NCBI RefSeq assembly: GCF_015355755.1
Contig: NZ_JACVEE010000001.1
Location: 310,001 to 374,000 of the forward strand
Reading direction: 5' to 3'
Source of the DNA: Nocardia sp. XZ_19_385
Lineage (GTDB): Bacteria; Actinomycetota; Actinomycetes; Mycobacteriales; Mycobacteriaceae
DNA length: 64,000 nt
The stretch's first letter is position 1. Every line of letters starts with the position of its first letter. Of the stretch, positions 46,119 to 54,509 are shown one piece after another. Made by a program: the position numbers and the translations under genes. The notes beneath the pieces are model-generated. The model worked only from the letters and a program-made list of their open reading frames with translations, was not told where the DNA came from and searched no databases.

Positions 46119-47498
46119 ATGACGGACAAGGAATTGAACCCCGGCGTGCGACCGGAACCTCCCGACACAGCTGCCGTCGACGAGCGGCCGCCCCTGTTCT
46201 CCATGGTGCTCCTCGGCCTGCAACACACCCTGGTCATGTACGCGGGTGTCGTCGTGGTACCCATCGTGGTCGGCACCTCCCTCGGTTTGTCCGATGCGGA
46301 TATGGCGAACCTGGTCAGCATCGACCTCCTCCTCGCCGGGATCGGCACCCTCCTCCAAGCCCTCGGCCTCTGGAAGTTCGGCATCCGCATGCCGCTGGTC
46401 GTCGGCGCGGCATCCAGCGGCATCGTTCCCATGGTGCTGGTCGGCCAAAGTCAGGGACTGGCAACGGTTTACGGATCACTACTGGTCTCGGGCCTGGTCT
46501 GGATCCTGGTCGCCCCGTACTTCAGCATGCTGTTGAAGCTGTTTCCCGGGGTGGTGACGGGTACGGTCATCGCGCTGATCGGCCTGACCCTCATCCCGGT
46601 CGGAATTCGGCTCATCGCCGGGTCCGATCCGAACTCACCGGAATACGGTCGACTCGGCCATATCGCGCTGGCCGCTTCGACCATGGCATTGATGGTGGTT
46701 TTCCGGCGGTTGTTCAAGGGCCTGCTCGGCCAACTGTCGATTCTGATGGCGCTGACCATCGGGGCGATTGTCGGATGGTCAACGGGGATAGGCAGTCTCA
46801 CCGATATCGGTGCCGGACCGATCGTGGGAATGATGAGTCCTTTCCACTTCGGCGCTCTGCAATTCCATATCCCGTCGATCCTGCTCTTTCTCGTCATCGT
46901 CTTCGTCATGATGGTCGAGGGCGCGGGGCAGGGACTCGCTGTCGGCGAGGTGGTGGGTAAGCCGGTGGGTCCCAAGGACATCGCGGCGCTGCTGCGCGTG
47001 GACGGTCTGGTGACGGCGTTGAGCGGTGTCTTCAACGGGTTCGTCTACACCACCTTCGGACAGAACATCGGCCTGATCGCGTTGACCGGGGTCCGCAGCC
47101 GGTTTCCGGTGGCCATCAGTGGGGTGATCCTGCTCGTTCTCGGTCTGGTGCAACCCGTCGGCCGGATCGCCGCCGCCATCCCGGGCCCCGTGATCGGGGC
47201 GGCCGCGATCGTCACCTTCGGCGCGTTGACGGTGACCGGTATCCAAATTCTGGCGCGGGTCGACTTCGGCCGGTCCAGCAATCTGATGATCGTCATGCTG
47301 TCGCTGGGTATCGGGCTGGTGCCCGCGTACGCCCCGCGCTTCTACCACCAGCTGCCCACCTTCGCCGAAATGTTCTTCAAGAGCGGTGTCGCCACCGGCA
47401 CCATCCTCGCGCTCGTACTCAATGTCGTCTTCCACGCGCGGCGGCGAGCTGCCCCAGACAACGAGCCCGCCACCGCCAACGAGAAACCCTCTCCATAG
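46119..47498 (+). CDS. NCS2 nucleobase permease, second copy
   Basis: A 459-residue paralogue of the preceding permease, beginning 6 bases after it. The core reads VEGAGQGLAVGEVVGKPVGPKDIAALLRVDGLVT, differing from the first copy exactly at the residues that set specificity (VESTGD versus VEGAGQ). The two therefore probably carry different but related ligands. Both have the QH motif in the first helix (LLGLQHTLVMYAG). Its TAG stop overlaps the next GTG. Confidence 0.92.
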   Translation: MTDKELNPGVRPEPPDTAAVDERPPLFSMVLLGLQHTLVMYAGVVVVPIVVGTSLGLSDADMANLVSIDLLLAGIGTLLQALGLWKFGIRMPLVVGAASSGIVPMVLVGQSQGLATVYGSLLVSGLVWILVAPYFSMLLKLFPGVVTGTVIALIGLTLIPVGIRLIAGSDPNSPEYGRLGHIALAASTMALMVVFRRLFKGLLGQLSILMALTIGAIVGWSTGIGSLTDIGAGPIVGMMSPFHFGALQFHIPSILLFLVIVFVMMVEGAGQGLAVGEVVGKPVGPKDIAALLRVDGLVTALSGVFNGFVYTTFGQNIGLIALTGVRSRFPVAISGVILLVLGLVQPVGRIAAAIPGPVIGAAAIVTFGALTVTGIQILARVDFGRSSNLMIVMLSLGIGLVPAYAPRFYHQLPTFAEMFFKSGVATGTILALVLNVVFHARRRAAPDNEPATANEKPSP

Positions 47499-48148
47499 TG
47501 AGAAAGTCCGTCATGCCATACGAATTCGCCGACAATGCGGGTGCGTCCGATCGACCTCGATTGGTCATCGGTATCACCGGTGCCAGCGCACCACACCTCG
47601 CCATCCACCTGCTCACTTCCCTCAATCGCCTGAAAACCGTTGAGACACATCTGGTTATCTCGCGGGCGGCACATCGCACCCTCGAACTCGAGACCGGGCT
47701 GCGACCCGACGACCTCATCGAACTCGCCGACGTGCACCACCAGCGCGGTGATATCGCGGCGAGCGTCGCCTCCGGGTCCTTCCTCACCATGGGGATGGTC
47801 GTGGTGCCCTGCTCGATGAAGACCCTCGCCGCCATCGCGCACGGCTATTCCGATGACCTGCTCACCCGGGCGGCCGACGTCTGTCTCAAGGAACGGCGGC
47901 GGCTGGTGCTGGTCACCCGCGAAACACCGTTGAGCCTCATTCATCTGCGCAATATGACGGCGGTGACCGAGGCGGGCGCGATCGTGCTGCCGCCGGTGCC
48001 CGCGTTCTATCAGCAGCCGACCTCCATCGAGGATCTGCTCGCGCATCTGAGCGGAAAGATCCTCGACCAGTTCGGGATCGAGCACGACCTGTCGCCGCGC
48101 TGGCATGGACCTACCGCGACGCGCCAACTGACGGGAGTGGCCCGATGA
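47498..48148 (+). CDS. UbiX-like flavin prenyltransferase
   Basis: 216 residues from GTG 47498, overlapping the permease stop; ATG 47513 is possible. The flavoprotein signature LVIGITGASAPHLAIHLL, GSFLTMGMVVVPCSMKTLAAIAHGYSDDLLTRAADV and LKERRRLVLVTRETPLSLIHLRNM are typical UbiX. It makes prenylated FMN, the cofactor required by UbiD decarboxylases, and the UbiD gene follows with a 4-base overlap. Confidence 0.93.
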   Translation: MRKSVMPYEFADNAGASDRPRLVIGITGASAPHLAIHLLTSLNRLKTVETHLVISRAAHRTLELETGLRPDDLIELADVHHQRGDIAASVASGSFLTMGMVVVPCSMKTLAAIAHGYSDDLLTRAADVCLKERRRLVLVTRETPLSLIHLRNMTAVTEAGAIVLPPVPAFYQQPTSIEDLLAHLSGKILDQFGIEHDLSPRWHGPTATRQLTGVAR

Positions 48149-49548
48149 CCTATTCCGAACTGTCCCAGCGGCAGGATCCGCACGATTTTCTCGAGCGTTA
48201 TCTCGCAACGCATCCCGAGGATGTGCTCGCGGTCGGCGATGTCGTGCCCGCGGATCAGGGCGTGACCGGGTTGATCTACGAACTGGCCGCGCGCGGCCGG
48301 GACGAACTGCTGCTCTGCCGCAAAGTCGACGGTGTCGCGGTCCCGGTGGTGAGCAATATGTTCGCGTCCCGGCGGCGGATCGCCCGCATGCTGGACACCG
48401 AGCCGAGCGGTCTGCACGAGGCCTTCGCCGCGCGGGCGGACCGGCCCCTCGCGCCGCGGGTGGTCGAATCCGGGCCGATCCTCGAAATCGTCGAGACCGG
48501 TGCGGATGTCGACCTGGCGACGGTGCCGATGCTGCGCCACTTCGCCTCGGATCGGGCGCCATACATCACCAGCGGCATCATCGTCGCGGAGGATCCCGAT
48601 ACCGGCGTGGGCAACATGAGCTATCACCGCTCGATGGTCCACTCGCCCACCGAGCTGGCGACCAGTCTGCACTCGCGCGGCGACCTGTGGCGCATGCTCG
48701 CCAAGTACGCCCAGCTGGGCAAACCGATGCCCATCGCCATGGTGATCGGCGGGCATCCGCTGTTCATGCTCGCCGCCTCCGCCCGCGTCGGCTACGAGGT
48801 CGACGAGCGCCACATCGCCGGCGGCCTGCTCGGCGAGCCGCTGGAAATCGTTCGCACACCCAGGCACGGCATCGGGGTTCCGGCCTGGTCGGATTTCGTG
48901 CTGGAAGGCGAGATCGATTCCACCGCACAGGTCGAGGAGGGCCCCTTCGGAGAATTCTCCGGCTACTCCTCGAATCGGTCCACCAACAATCTGGTGCGGG
49001 TCACCGCGATCATGCGGCGGCAGCAGCCGATGCTGTTCGATGTCGAAGGCGGCAATACCGCCGAGCATCTCAACCTCGCCAGAATTCCGCGCGAGTCGGA
49101 GATGGCGGAGAAACTGAAGTCGCGCTTCCCGGATGTGACCGCGGTGCACTATCCGACATCCGGGACGCATTTCCACTGCTATGTGGCGGTGCGGCAAAGC
49201 CGTCCGGGTCAGGCCCGTCAGATCATGCTGGGTCTGCTCGGCTGGGATCCGTACGTCAAAACCGTGGTCGCCGTCGACAGCGATATCGACATCACCGACG
49301 ACTCCGCGGTGCTGTGGGCGCTGGCGACCCACTTCCAGCCGCACCGCGACATCCTGACCGTCGACGGGTTGCCGGGTTCACCGCTCGATCCGTCCTCGAC
49401 CAGCGACGGAACCACCTCCCGGCTCGGTCTCGACGCGACCCGGGGGCCGGGCTTCGAAGGCAAACGGATCGAGATCTCGCCGGACGTCCTGGCGCACGCG
49501 CGCACCATCCTCAATTCCCTTACGCCAACAGGAGATAACCATGTCTGA
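48145..49548 (+). CDS. UbiD family prenyl-FMN-dependent decarboxylase
   Basis: A 467-residue UbiD enzyme. The prFMN and active-site motif is EEGPFGEFSGYSS, with NMSYHRS and HFHCYVAVR also conserved. UbiD proteins reversibly decarboxylate aromatic, heteroaromatic or unsaturated acids. Among nucleobase permeases and a molybdenum hydroxylase, an N-heteroaromatic carboxylate is the likely substrate. The start overlaps ubiX as ATGA, and the end overlaps the COG0523 gene by 8 bases. Confidence 0.92.
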   Translation: MTYSELSQRQDPHDFLERYLATHPEDVLAVGDVVPADQGVTGLIYELAARGRDELLLCRKVDGVAVPVVSNMFASRRRIARMLDTEPSGLHEAFAARADRPLAPRVVESGPILEIVETGADVDLATVPMLRHFASDRAPYITSGIIVAEDPDTGVGNMSYHRSMVHSPTELATSLHSRGDLWRMLAKYAQLGKPMPIAMVIGGHPLFMLAASARVGYEVDERHIAGGLLGEPLEIVRTPRHGIGVPAWSDFVLEGEIDSTAQVEEGPFGEFSGYSSNRSTNNLVRVTAIMRRQQPMLFDVEGGNTAEHLNLARIPRESEMAEKLKSRFPDVTAVHYPTSGTHFHCYVAVRQSRPGQARQIMLGLLGWDPYVKTVVAVDSDIDITDDSAVLWALATHFQPHRDILTVDGLPGSPLDPSSTSDGTTSRLGLDATRGPGFEGKRIEISPDVLAHARTILNSLTPTGDNHV

Positions 49549-50527
49549 CAGCGGGAAGATCCCGGTAACCGTCCTCACCGGATTCCTCGGCTCCGGCAAG
49601 ACAACTTTGGTCAACCACATTTTGACGGCCAACCACGGGCACCGAATCGCGGTCATCGAGAACGAATTCGGTGAGATACCCATCGACAACGATCTCGTGC
49701 TGAACGCGGACGAGAAGATCATCGAGATGAGCAATGGGTGCTGCCTGTGCTGCACGGCGCGCACCGATCTGATCGAAATCCTGCGCTCCCTCTTGGCGCG
49801 CAGCGACCGTTTCGATCGCATTCTGATCGAAACCAGTGGGCTCGCCGATCCCAACCCGGTCGCCCAGACCTTCTTCGTGGACGACGAGATCGCCGCGAAC
49901 TTCGCGCTCGACGCCATCGTCACCTTGGTGGACGCCAAACATGTCCGCGGCCATCTCACCGAAGTCGGTGACGACGGTGTGGGCCACCAGGTGGTCGACC
50001 AGATCGCCTTCGCGGACCGGATCATCATCAACAAGGTCGACCTGGTCGACGCCGAGACCGTGCGGGAGGTCGAAGCGTCGGTGCGGGCGATCAACGCGAC
50101 CGCCGACATCATCACCTCGCAGTACGCGGCGATCGATCTTACCGACGTACTGGGCATCGGCGCCTTCGACATGGCGCGGACCATGGCGGGCGACCCGCAT
50201 TGGCTCGACGAGGACAACCATCAGCACGACCCGAGCCTGACCTCGGTCGGCATCGAACTCGACGGCGGCTTCGACCAGCCGGCGCTGGAGTCCTGGCTCA
50301 CCGCCCACCTGGCCGAACGGGGCGGCGACGTGTTCCGGATCAAAGGGCTCTTCGCCGTCGCCGACGACACTCGCCGCTTCGTCCTGCAAGGCATCCACAG
50401 CATGTTCGAGATTAGGCCGACCGCGCCGTGGCAGGGCGAAAACCGTTCCGGCAAGGTCGTTTTCATCGGACGTGACCTGGACCGCGCGGAACTGACCCGC
50501 GGCCTGCAGTCCTGCCTCGCCGGGTGA
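49541..50527 (+). CDS. COG0523/CobW-type GTPase metallochaperone
   Basis: A 328-residue G3E GTPase. The P-loop is GFLGSGKTT (14-22), the metal-binding CxCC motif is at Cys68-Cys71 in GCCLCC, followed by ETSGLADP and NKVD. A short histidine-bearing stretch (DEDNHQHDPS) precedes the C-terminal CobW domain (VFRIKGLFAVADD). Such proteins deliver zinc or another metal to client enzymes. Here the two metal-dependent hydrolases are the obvious clients. It is in the same operon as UbiX and UbiD. Confidence 0.9.
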   Translation: MSDSGKIPVTVLTGFLGSGKTTLVNHILTANHGHRIAVIENEFGEIPIDNDLVLNADEKIIEMSNGCCLCCTARTDLIEILRSLLARSDRFDRILIETSGLADPNPVAQTFFVDDEIAANFALDAIVTLVDAKHVRGHLTEVGDDGVGHQVVDQIAFADRIIINKVDLVDAETVREVEASVRAINATADIITSQYAAIDLTDVLGIGAFDMARTMAGDPHWLDEDNHQHDPSLTSVGIELDGGFDQPALESWLTAHLAERGGDVFRIKGLFAVADDTRRFVLQGIHSMFEIRPTAPWQGENRSGKVVFIGRDLDRAELTRGLQSCLAG

Positions 50528-50563
50528 CGGCGACCCCAACTCAACGCACAGGAGTGCTCCGAT

Positions 50564-51442
50564 ATGGAATTCTTGCGACCCGGCTCATGGGCCGAAGCGC
50601 TGGCGGCGAAGGCCGCCTACCCCGAGGCGGTTCCGATCGCCGGCGGCACCGACGTGATGGTCGAGCTCAACTTCGACGTCAAACGTCCCGCCGTTCTGCT
50701 CGACCTGACTCGCGTCGGCGAGCTTACGGAGTGGGCGCCCGCGGGCAGCTCCCTGCGCATCGGCGCCGGGGTCAGCTACACCCGCCTCATCACCGAACTC
50801 GGCGACCCGTTACCGGGGTTGGCGATGGCCGCGCGCACGGTCGGTTCACCGCAGATCCGCAACCGCGGCACCGTCGGCGGCAACCTGGGCGCGGCCTCCC
50901 CCGCCGGTGACGCGCACCCGCCGCTGCTCGCCAATGACGCTGTTGTGGAGGCACATTCGGTGCGCGGCGTCCGGCACATCCCGATCACCGACTTCTATCT
51001 CGGGGTCAAACGCAGCGCGCTGGCCGCCGACGAACTCATCGCCGCGTTCTGGGTCCGGCCGGCCACCGGCCCGCAGCAGTTCACCAAGATCGGGACCCGG
51101 AACGCGATGGTCATCTCCGTGACCGCGTTCGCGTTGTCGCTGCACCCCGATCGCCAGGAAGTCGGCACCGGATTCGGTTCGGCGGCACCCACTCCGCGCC
51201 GGGCGGTAGCGGCCGAACAGTTCCTGAGCGAGGAACTGACCGCCACCGGACGGTGGGATTCCCGCGCCGAACTCGACCCCGCGGTCATCGCCCGCTTCGG
51301 GCAACTGGTCGCGGCGGCGTCGGCACCCATCGACGATGTGCGCGGCACCGCCGAATACCGCCGCCACGCCTTGACGGTGCTGGCCCGGCGAACCCTCGCC
51401 TGGGCCTGGAAAGACTATGCGAGAGAAAGGAAGGCGGCCTGA
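50564..51442 (+). CDS. Molybdenum hydroxylase FAD-binding subunit
   Basis: A 292-residue FAD subunit of the xanthine dehydrogenase/CO dehydrogenase family. FAD motifs are PIAGGTDVMVELN and the TVGGNLGAASPAGDAHPPLLA segment around GSPQIRNRGTVGG. The C-terminal domain (FTKIGTRNAMVISVTAFAL) is typical. It transfers electrons from the iron-sulfur subunit. The large subunit is the divergent gene at 37392-39710. GGAG precedes the ATG, and its stop overlaps the next start (TGATG). Confidence 0.93.
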   Translation: MEFLRPGSWAEALAAKAAYPEAVPIAGGTDVMVELNFDVKRPAVLLDLTRVGELTEWAPAGSSLRIGAGVSYTRLITELGDPLPGLAMAARTVGSPQIRNRGTVGGNLGAASPAGDAHPPLLANDAVVEAHSVRGVRHIPITDFYLGVKRSALAADELIAAFWVRPATGPQQFTKIGTRNAMVISVTAFALSLHPDRQEVGTGFGSAAPTPRRAVAAEQFLSEELTATGRWDSRAELDPAVIARFGQLVAAASAPIDDVRGTAEYRRHALTVLARRTLAWAWKDYARERKAA

Positions 51443-51912
51443 TGCGTGTCACCTTCACAGTCAATGGCGCACCCGTGACCGTCGACGATGTGTGGCCGGG
51501 CGAGAGTCTGCTGTACATCCTGCGCGAACGAATGGGTCTGCCCGGCTCCAAGAATGCCTGCGAACAAGGCGAATGCGGTTCTTGCACAGTGTTCTTGGAT
51601 GGCTCGACGGCGTGCTCGTGCCTGGTGGCGGCCGGGCAGGTCGAGGGCCGCTCGGTGCGGACCGTCGAAGGTCTGGCCAAGGGAGCCCAGCTGGATCCGA
51701 TGCAGCAGGCCTTCGTGGAGGCCGGTGCGGTCCAATGCGGTTTCTGCACACCGGGGCTCATCGTGCAGGCCAGCGACCTCATCGACCGGAACCCGGAGCC
51801 CTCCGACGTCGAGATCCGGGAGGCCCTGGCCGGAAACCTCTGCCGCTGTACCGGATACGAGAAGATCCTCGACGCGGTCCGGCTCGCGGCCCAGCGGAAG
51901 GCCGCGCGGTGA
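51442..51912 (+). CDS. Molybdenum hydroxylase 2Fe-2S subunit
   Basis: A 156-residue two-domain iron-sulfur subunit. The plant-ferredoxin-like N-terminal cluster cysteines are in ACEQGECGSCTVFLDGSTACSC, and the C-terminal helical domain has QCGFCTPG and LCRCTGYEKI. Length and motifs are standard for the family. The start is ATG 51442, overlapping the FAD-subunit stop; the upstream frame extension is not used. Confidence 0.95.
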   Translation: MRVTFTVNGAPVTVDDVWPGESLLYILRERMGLPGSKNACEQGECGSCTVFLDGSTACSCLVAAGQVEGRSVRTVEGLAKGAQLDPMQQAFVEAGAVQCGFCTPGLIVQASDLIDRNPEPSDVEIREALAGNLCRCTGYEKILDAVRLAAQRKAAR

Positions 51913-51924
51913 CGGGATCGCACC

Positions 51925-52896
51925 GTGCGTGACATCGCGCACCAGCTGCTGGAATGGCAGTGCGGCGGAGTCGAATACGCGCTGGCGACGGTGATCGGCA
52001 CCAGCGGCAGCGCGCCCCGGCCGCCGGGCGCGGCGATGGCGGTGTCGGCGGACGGCCAGGTGCTGGGGAGCGTGTCGGGTGGTTGCGTGGAAGCGGCCGT
52101 GCACCAGTTGTGCCTGGACACGCTGGAATCCGGGCGCGCGGTCCGGCAGCGCTTCGGTTACAGCGACGACGACGCCTTCGCGGTCGGGCTGACCTGCGGC
52201 GGCGAGGTCGAGATCTTCGTGCACCCGGCTCCGGGCGCGGCGCTGGCGCCCGCACTGGCGGCGCTGACGCGTGCGGAGCCGGTGACGGTGGTGCGCTCGC
52301 TCGGCTCCACGGTCCGTACCAGCGTCGTCGCTGGCGAGCCGGTGCACGAAACCGGTTTGCGCGGTGCGGAATTCGTGGAGTCCTACAGGTCACCGCCACG
52401 AATGCTGATCTTCGGGGCCATCGATTACGCCGCCGCTCTCGCCGCCCTGGGCCGGTTCCTGGGCTACCGCGTCACCGTCTGCGATGCCCGCGCGGTGTTC
52501 ACCACCGCGGCTCGTTTCCCCGAAGCCCACGAGGTCGTCGTGGATTGGCCGGACCGCTATCTGCGTTCGCTGTCCGTCGACGCCCGGACCGTGGTGTGCG
52601 TGCTGACCCACGACGCCAAGTTCGACCTGCCGCTGCTGGAGGTCGCTTTGCGGCTGCCGGTCGGCTATGTGGGTGCGATGGGGTCACGGCGCACCCATGT
52701 CGAACGACTGCACCGGCTACGCGAAAGTGGTCTCACGGACAGCGAATTGGCGCGGTTACGATCGCCTATCGGGCTCGATCTGGGCGGCCGCACACCAGCG
52801 GAGACGGCGCTATCGATCGCCGCCGAAATCATCGCTGAGGTACGCGGCGGCACGTCCGCTCCCCTGGCGCTGACGGGCGGCGCCATTCATCGATAA
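51925..52896 (+). CDS. XdhC/CoxI family molybdoenzyme maturation protein
   Basis: 323 residues from GTG 51925. The N-terminal XdhC domain has ATVIGTSGSAPRPPGAAMAV and SVSGGCVEAAV, and LTCGGEVEIF marks the cofactor region. The C-terminal Rossmann domain (PPRMLIFGAIDYAAALA to GYVGAMGSRRT) is conserved. XdhC binds molybdenum cofactor and assists its sulfuration and insertion. It is the last gene of the molybdenum hydroxylase set. Confidence 0.93.
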   Translation: MRDIAHQLLEWQCGGVEYALATVIGTSGSAPRPPGAAMAVSADGQVLGSVSGGCVEAAVHQLCLDTLESGRAVRQRFGYSDDDAFAVGLTCGGEVEIFVHPAPGAALAPALAALTRAEPVTVVRSLGSTVRTSVVAGEPVHETGLRGAEFVESYRSPPRMLIFGAIDYAAALAALGRFLGYRVTVCDARAVFTTAARFPEAHEVVVDWPDRYLRSLSVDARTVVCVLTHDAKFDLPLLEVALRLPVGYVGAMGSRRTHVERLHRLRESGLTDSELARLRSPIGLDLGGRTPAETALSIAAEIIAEVRGGTSAPLALTGGAIHR

Positions 52897-52953
52897 CCCT
52901 GCGGAAAATGAGTTGGCACAGAACACGAATACTGGTTTTCTAGACCCGTACCG

Positions 52954-53038
52954 GGAAAGTCAACCAGACGGGGTCTGGGATCGCTTGCTAAGCGAATCGG
53001 GGCGTCAGCGCCCAGGGGATCGTGCCCTCGGCTTTCCG
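52954..53038 (+). other. tRNA-Ser(GCT)-like folded element in the leader of the MFS gene
   Basis: GGAAAGT (52954-52960) pairs with GCTTTCC (53031-53037) as a 7-bp acceptor-like stem, followed by G53038, the serine-type discriminator. TCGC-TTGCTAA-GCGA (52981-52995) is an exact serine GCT anticodon loop on a 4-bp stem, and GGGCG-TCAG-CGCCC (53000-53013) resembles a class II variable arm. The D position is replaced by CCAGAC/GTCTGG, and the T loop GATCGTG lacks TTC, so it is either a decayed tRNA or a tRNA-like leader RNA. Confidence 0.4.
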
Positions 53039-53097
53039 CGCAACACCCTGGGAAGGTCATGCGGACCGGCGTCCGTCACCGTTTCGAAAACGAATGG

Positions 53098-53116
53098 TCC
53101 CCGTGCGCAACGGGGA
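53098..53116 (+). other. Seven-bp hairpin in the MFS leader
   Basis: TCCCCGT-GCGCA-ACGGGGA is a perfect 7-bp stem with a 5-base loop, 108 bases before the transporter start. With the tRNA-like element it makes most of the 328-base gap potentially structured. No terminator T-run follows. Confidence 0.45.
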
Positions 53117-53224
53117 TGGGGATCGACACCTCGGCCTTCTTCCATTCAGCTGCTGGCCTGTGGGCGACGGTCGGGGCGATATCCCGCCAGCGCCTCGTAC
53201 GCACATTTCCTACCGTCGGTCGAT

Positions 53225-54427
53225 ATGACTGCTGATCCGGTGACCGAGATACCCGCCGATATTCGACTGCGGAGTTCGGTTGTTTTGTTCATGTCCCTCG
53301 CGGCGGCGCTCGGGACATCCACCATTTATCCCTTGCAGCCCGCGATCGCCGATGTCGCGGAATCGCTGGGTTCACCGATCACGGCGATCGGGCTCGCGCT
53401 CGCGGGCGGGCCGATCGGATACATGGTGGGCCTCGGGCTGCTCGTCCCCCTTGTCGATCGCTTTCCGCCCGGACGTGTGCTGGCGGCCCAATTCGGCGTC
53501 CTCGCAGTCGCTTTGGCACTGAGCGCCGCGGCGGGAGGGGCGTGGCAATTGGGGCTGACGACCGCCGCGATCGGAGCCTGCTCGGCGGTCGGCGCGGGCC
53601 TCAGCTCGGTCGCGGGCCGGCTGGCCCCTCCGCATCGGCGTGCGACGACCCTCGGCATCGTGACGGCGGGGATCTCGGTGGGGATCCTGGCCGGGCGGAT
53701 CGTCGGCGGCTGGCTTTCCGACGAGATCGGCTGGCGTGGAATGCTTCTGACGTTCGCCGCGGCGAGTGCGCTCATCGCCGGGTGGTGCCTGATGCTCCTG
53801 CCGGACGCTCCAGATGCGGGTGGCCGCGGTTACCTCCAGACCCTGCGCTCCCTCCCCCGGCTTCTCGTGCGGGATGCCACGCTCCGGGTCGCGGCAAGTG
53901 CCGGCGCGTTGTGGTTCTTCGCGTTCTGCGCGGCGTGGGCCGGGCTGGCGGTCGCGCTCTCCGAGCCCCCGTTCTCGTATTCGGCCGAGCGGATCGGCCT
54001 GTACGCCCTGGCCGGGCTTTCGGGGATTCTGGCGACGCGAGTGGCCGGGACGTGGACCGACCGCGTCGGCGCGCGGCGCGTCATCCTGCTCGGTCTCGCG
54101 CTGGCCGGGGTCGCCGCATTTGTCGCCGGGTTCGCCCTCACCAACACCCTCGTGACGCTCGTCTGCCTGGCGCTCTTCGATGCCGGGCTTTTCGCCGCGC
54201 AGGTGGCGAATCAGAGCACGGTTCTCGCGATCGACCCGGCGGCGCCGGCTCGATTCAACAGCGCCTACATGCTCGTGTACTTCGTGGGCGGCAGCCTCGG
54301 CACCGCGTTCGGTGCGGCGGCGGTCGAGTGGTTCGGCTGGCCGGTCACCGCGATGATCACCGCGGCGGCAATCGGAGCCGCCGTGATCATCGTGGTCCTT
54401 CACACCCCAGGCCGGACCGCGACGTGA
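53225..54427 (+). CDS. Major facilitator superfamily transporter
   Basis: About 400 residues from ATG 53225, with roughly 12 membrane helices. MFS motif A-like loops are VDRFPPGRVLAAQ and TDRVGARRVILLG, and RRATTLGIVTAGISVGILAGRIVGGWLSDEIGWR matches drug/metabolite:proton antiporters. No strong ribosome-binding site is seen. It follows the molybdenum hydroxylase operon after a structured 328-base gap, and may export a by-product or an analogue of the pathway substrate; this is inference. Confidence 0.85.
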   Translation: MTADPVTEIPADIRLRSSVVLFMSLAAALGTSTIYPLQPAIADVAESLGSPITAIGLALAGGPIGYMVGLGLLVPLVDRFPPGRVLAAQFGVLAVALALSAAAGGAWQLGLTTAAIGACSAVGAGLSSVAGRLAPPHRRATTLGIVTAGISVGILAGRIVGGWLSDEIGWRGMLLTFAAASALIAGWCLMLLPDAPDAGGRGYLQTLRSLPRLLVRDATLRVAASAGALWFFAFCAAWAGLAVALSEPPFSYSAERIGLYALAGLSGILATRVAGTWTDRVGARRVILLGLALAGVAAFVAGFALTNTLVTLVCLALFDAGLFAAQVANQSTVLAIDPAAPARFNSAYMLVYFVGGSLGTAFGAAAVEWFGWPVTAMITAAAIGAAVIIVVLHTPGRTAT

Positions 54428-54481
54428 CTTGCGCCATATCAGAAGTAGGTCGACGCGCGATCAAGAGTTCCGTACGCTCAC

Positions 54482-54495
54482 TTAGGTAACCCTAA
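54482..54495. promoter_or_regulatory. Iron-box-like operator before the siderophore-interacting protein
   Basis: TTAGG-TAAC-CCTAA is a perfect 5-base inverted repeat 15 bases before the start codon. TTAGGTAA matches one half of the IdeR/DmdR iron box; the second half is shortened. Position and downstream gene make iron control likely. Confidence 0.55.
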
Positions 54496-54509
54496 TTCGG
54501 AGGTGTTTT

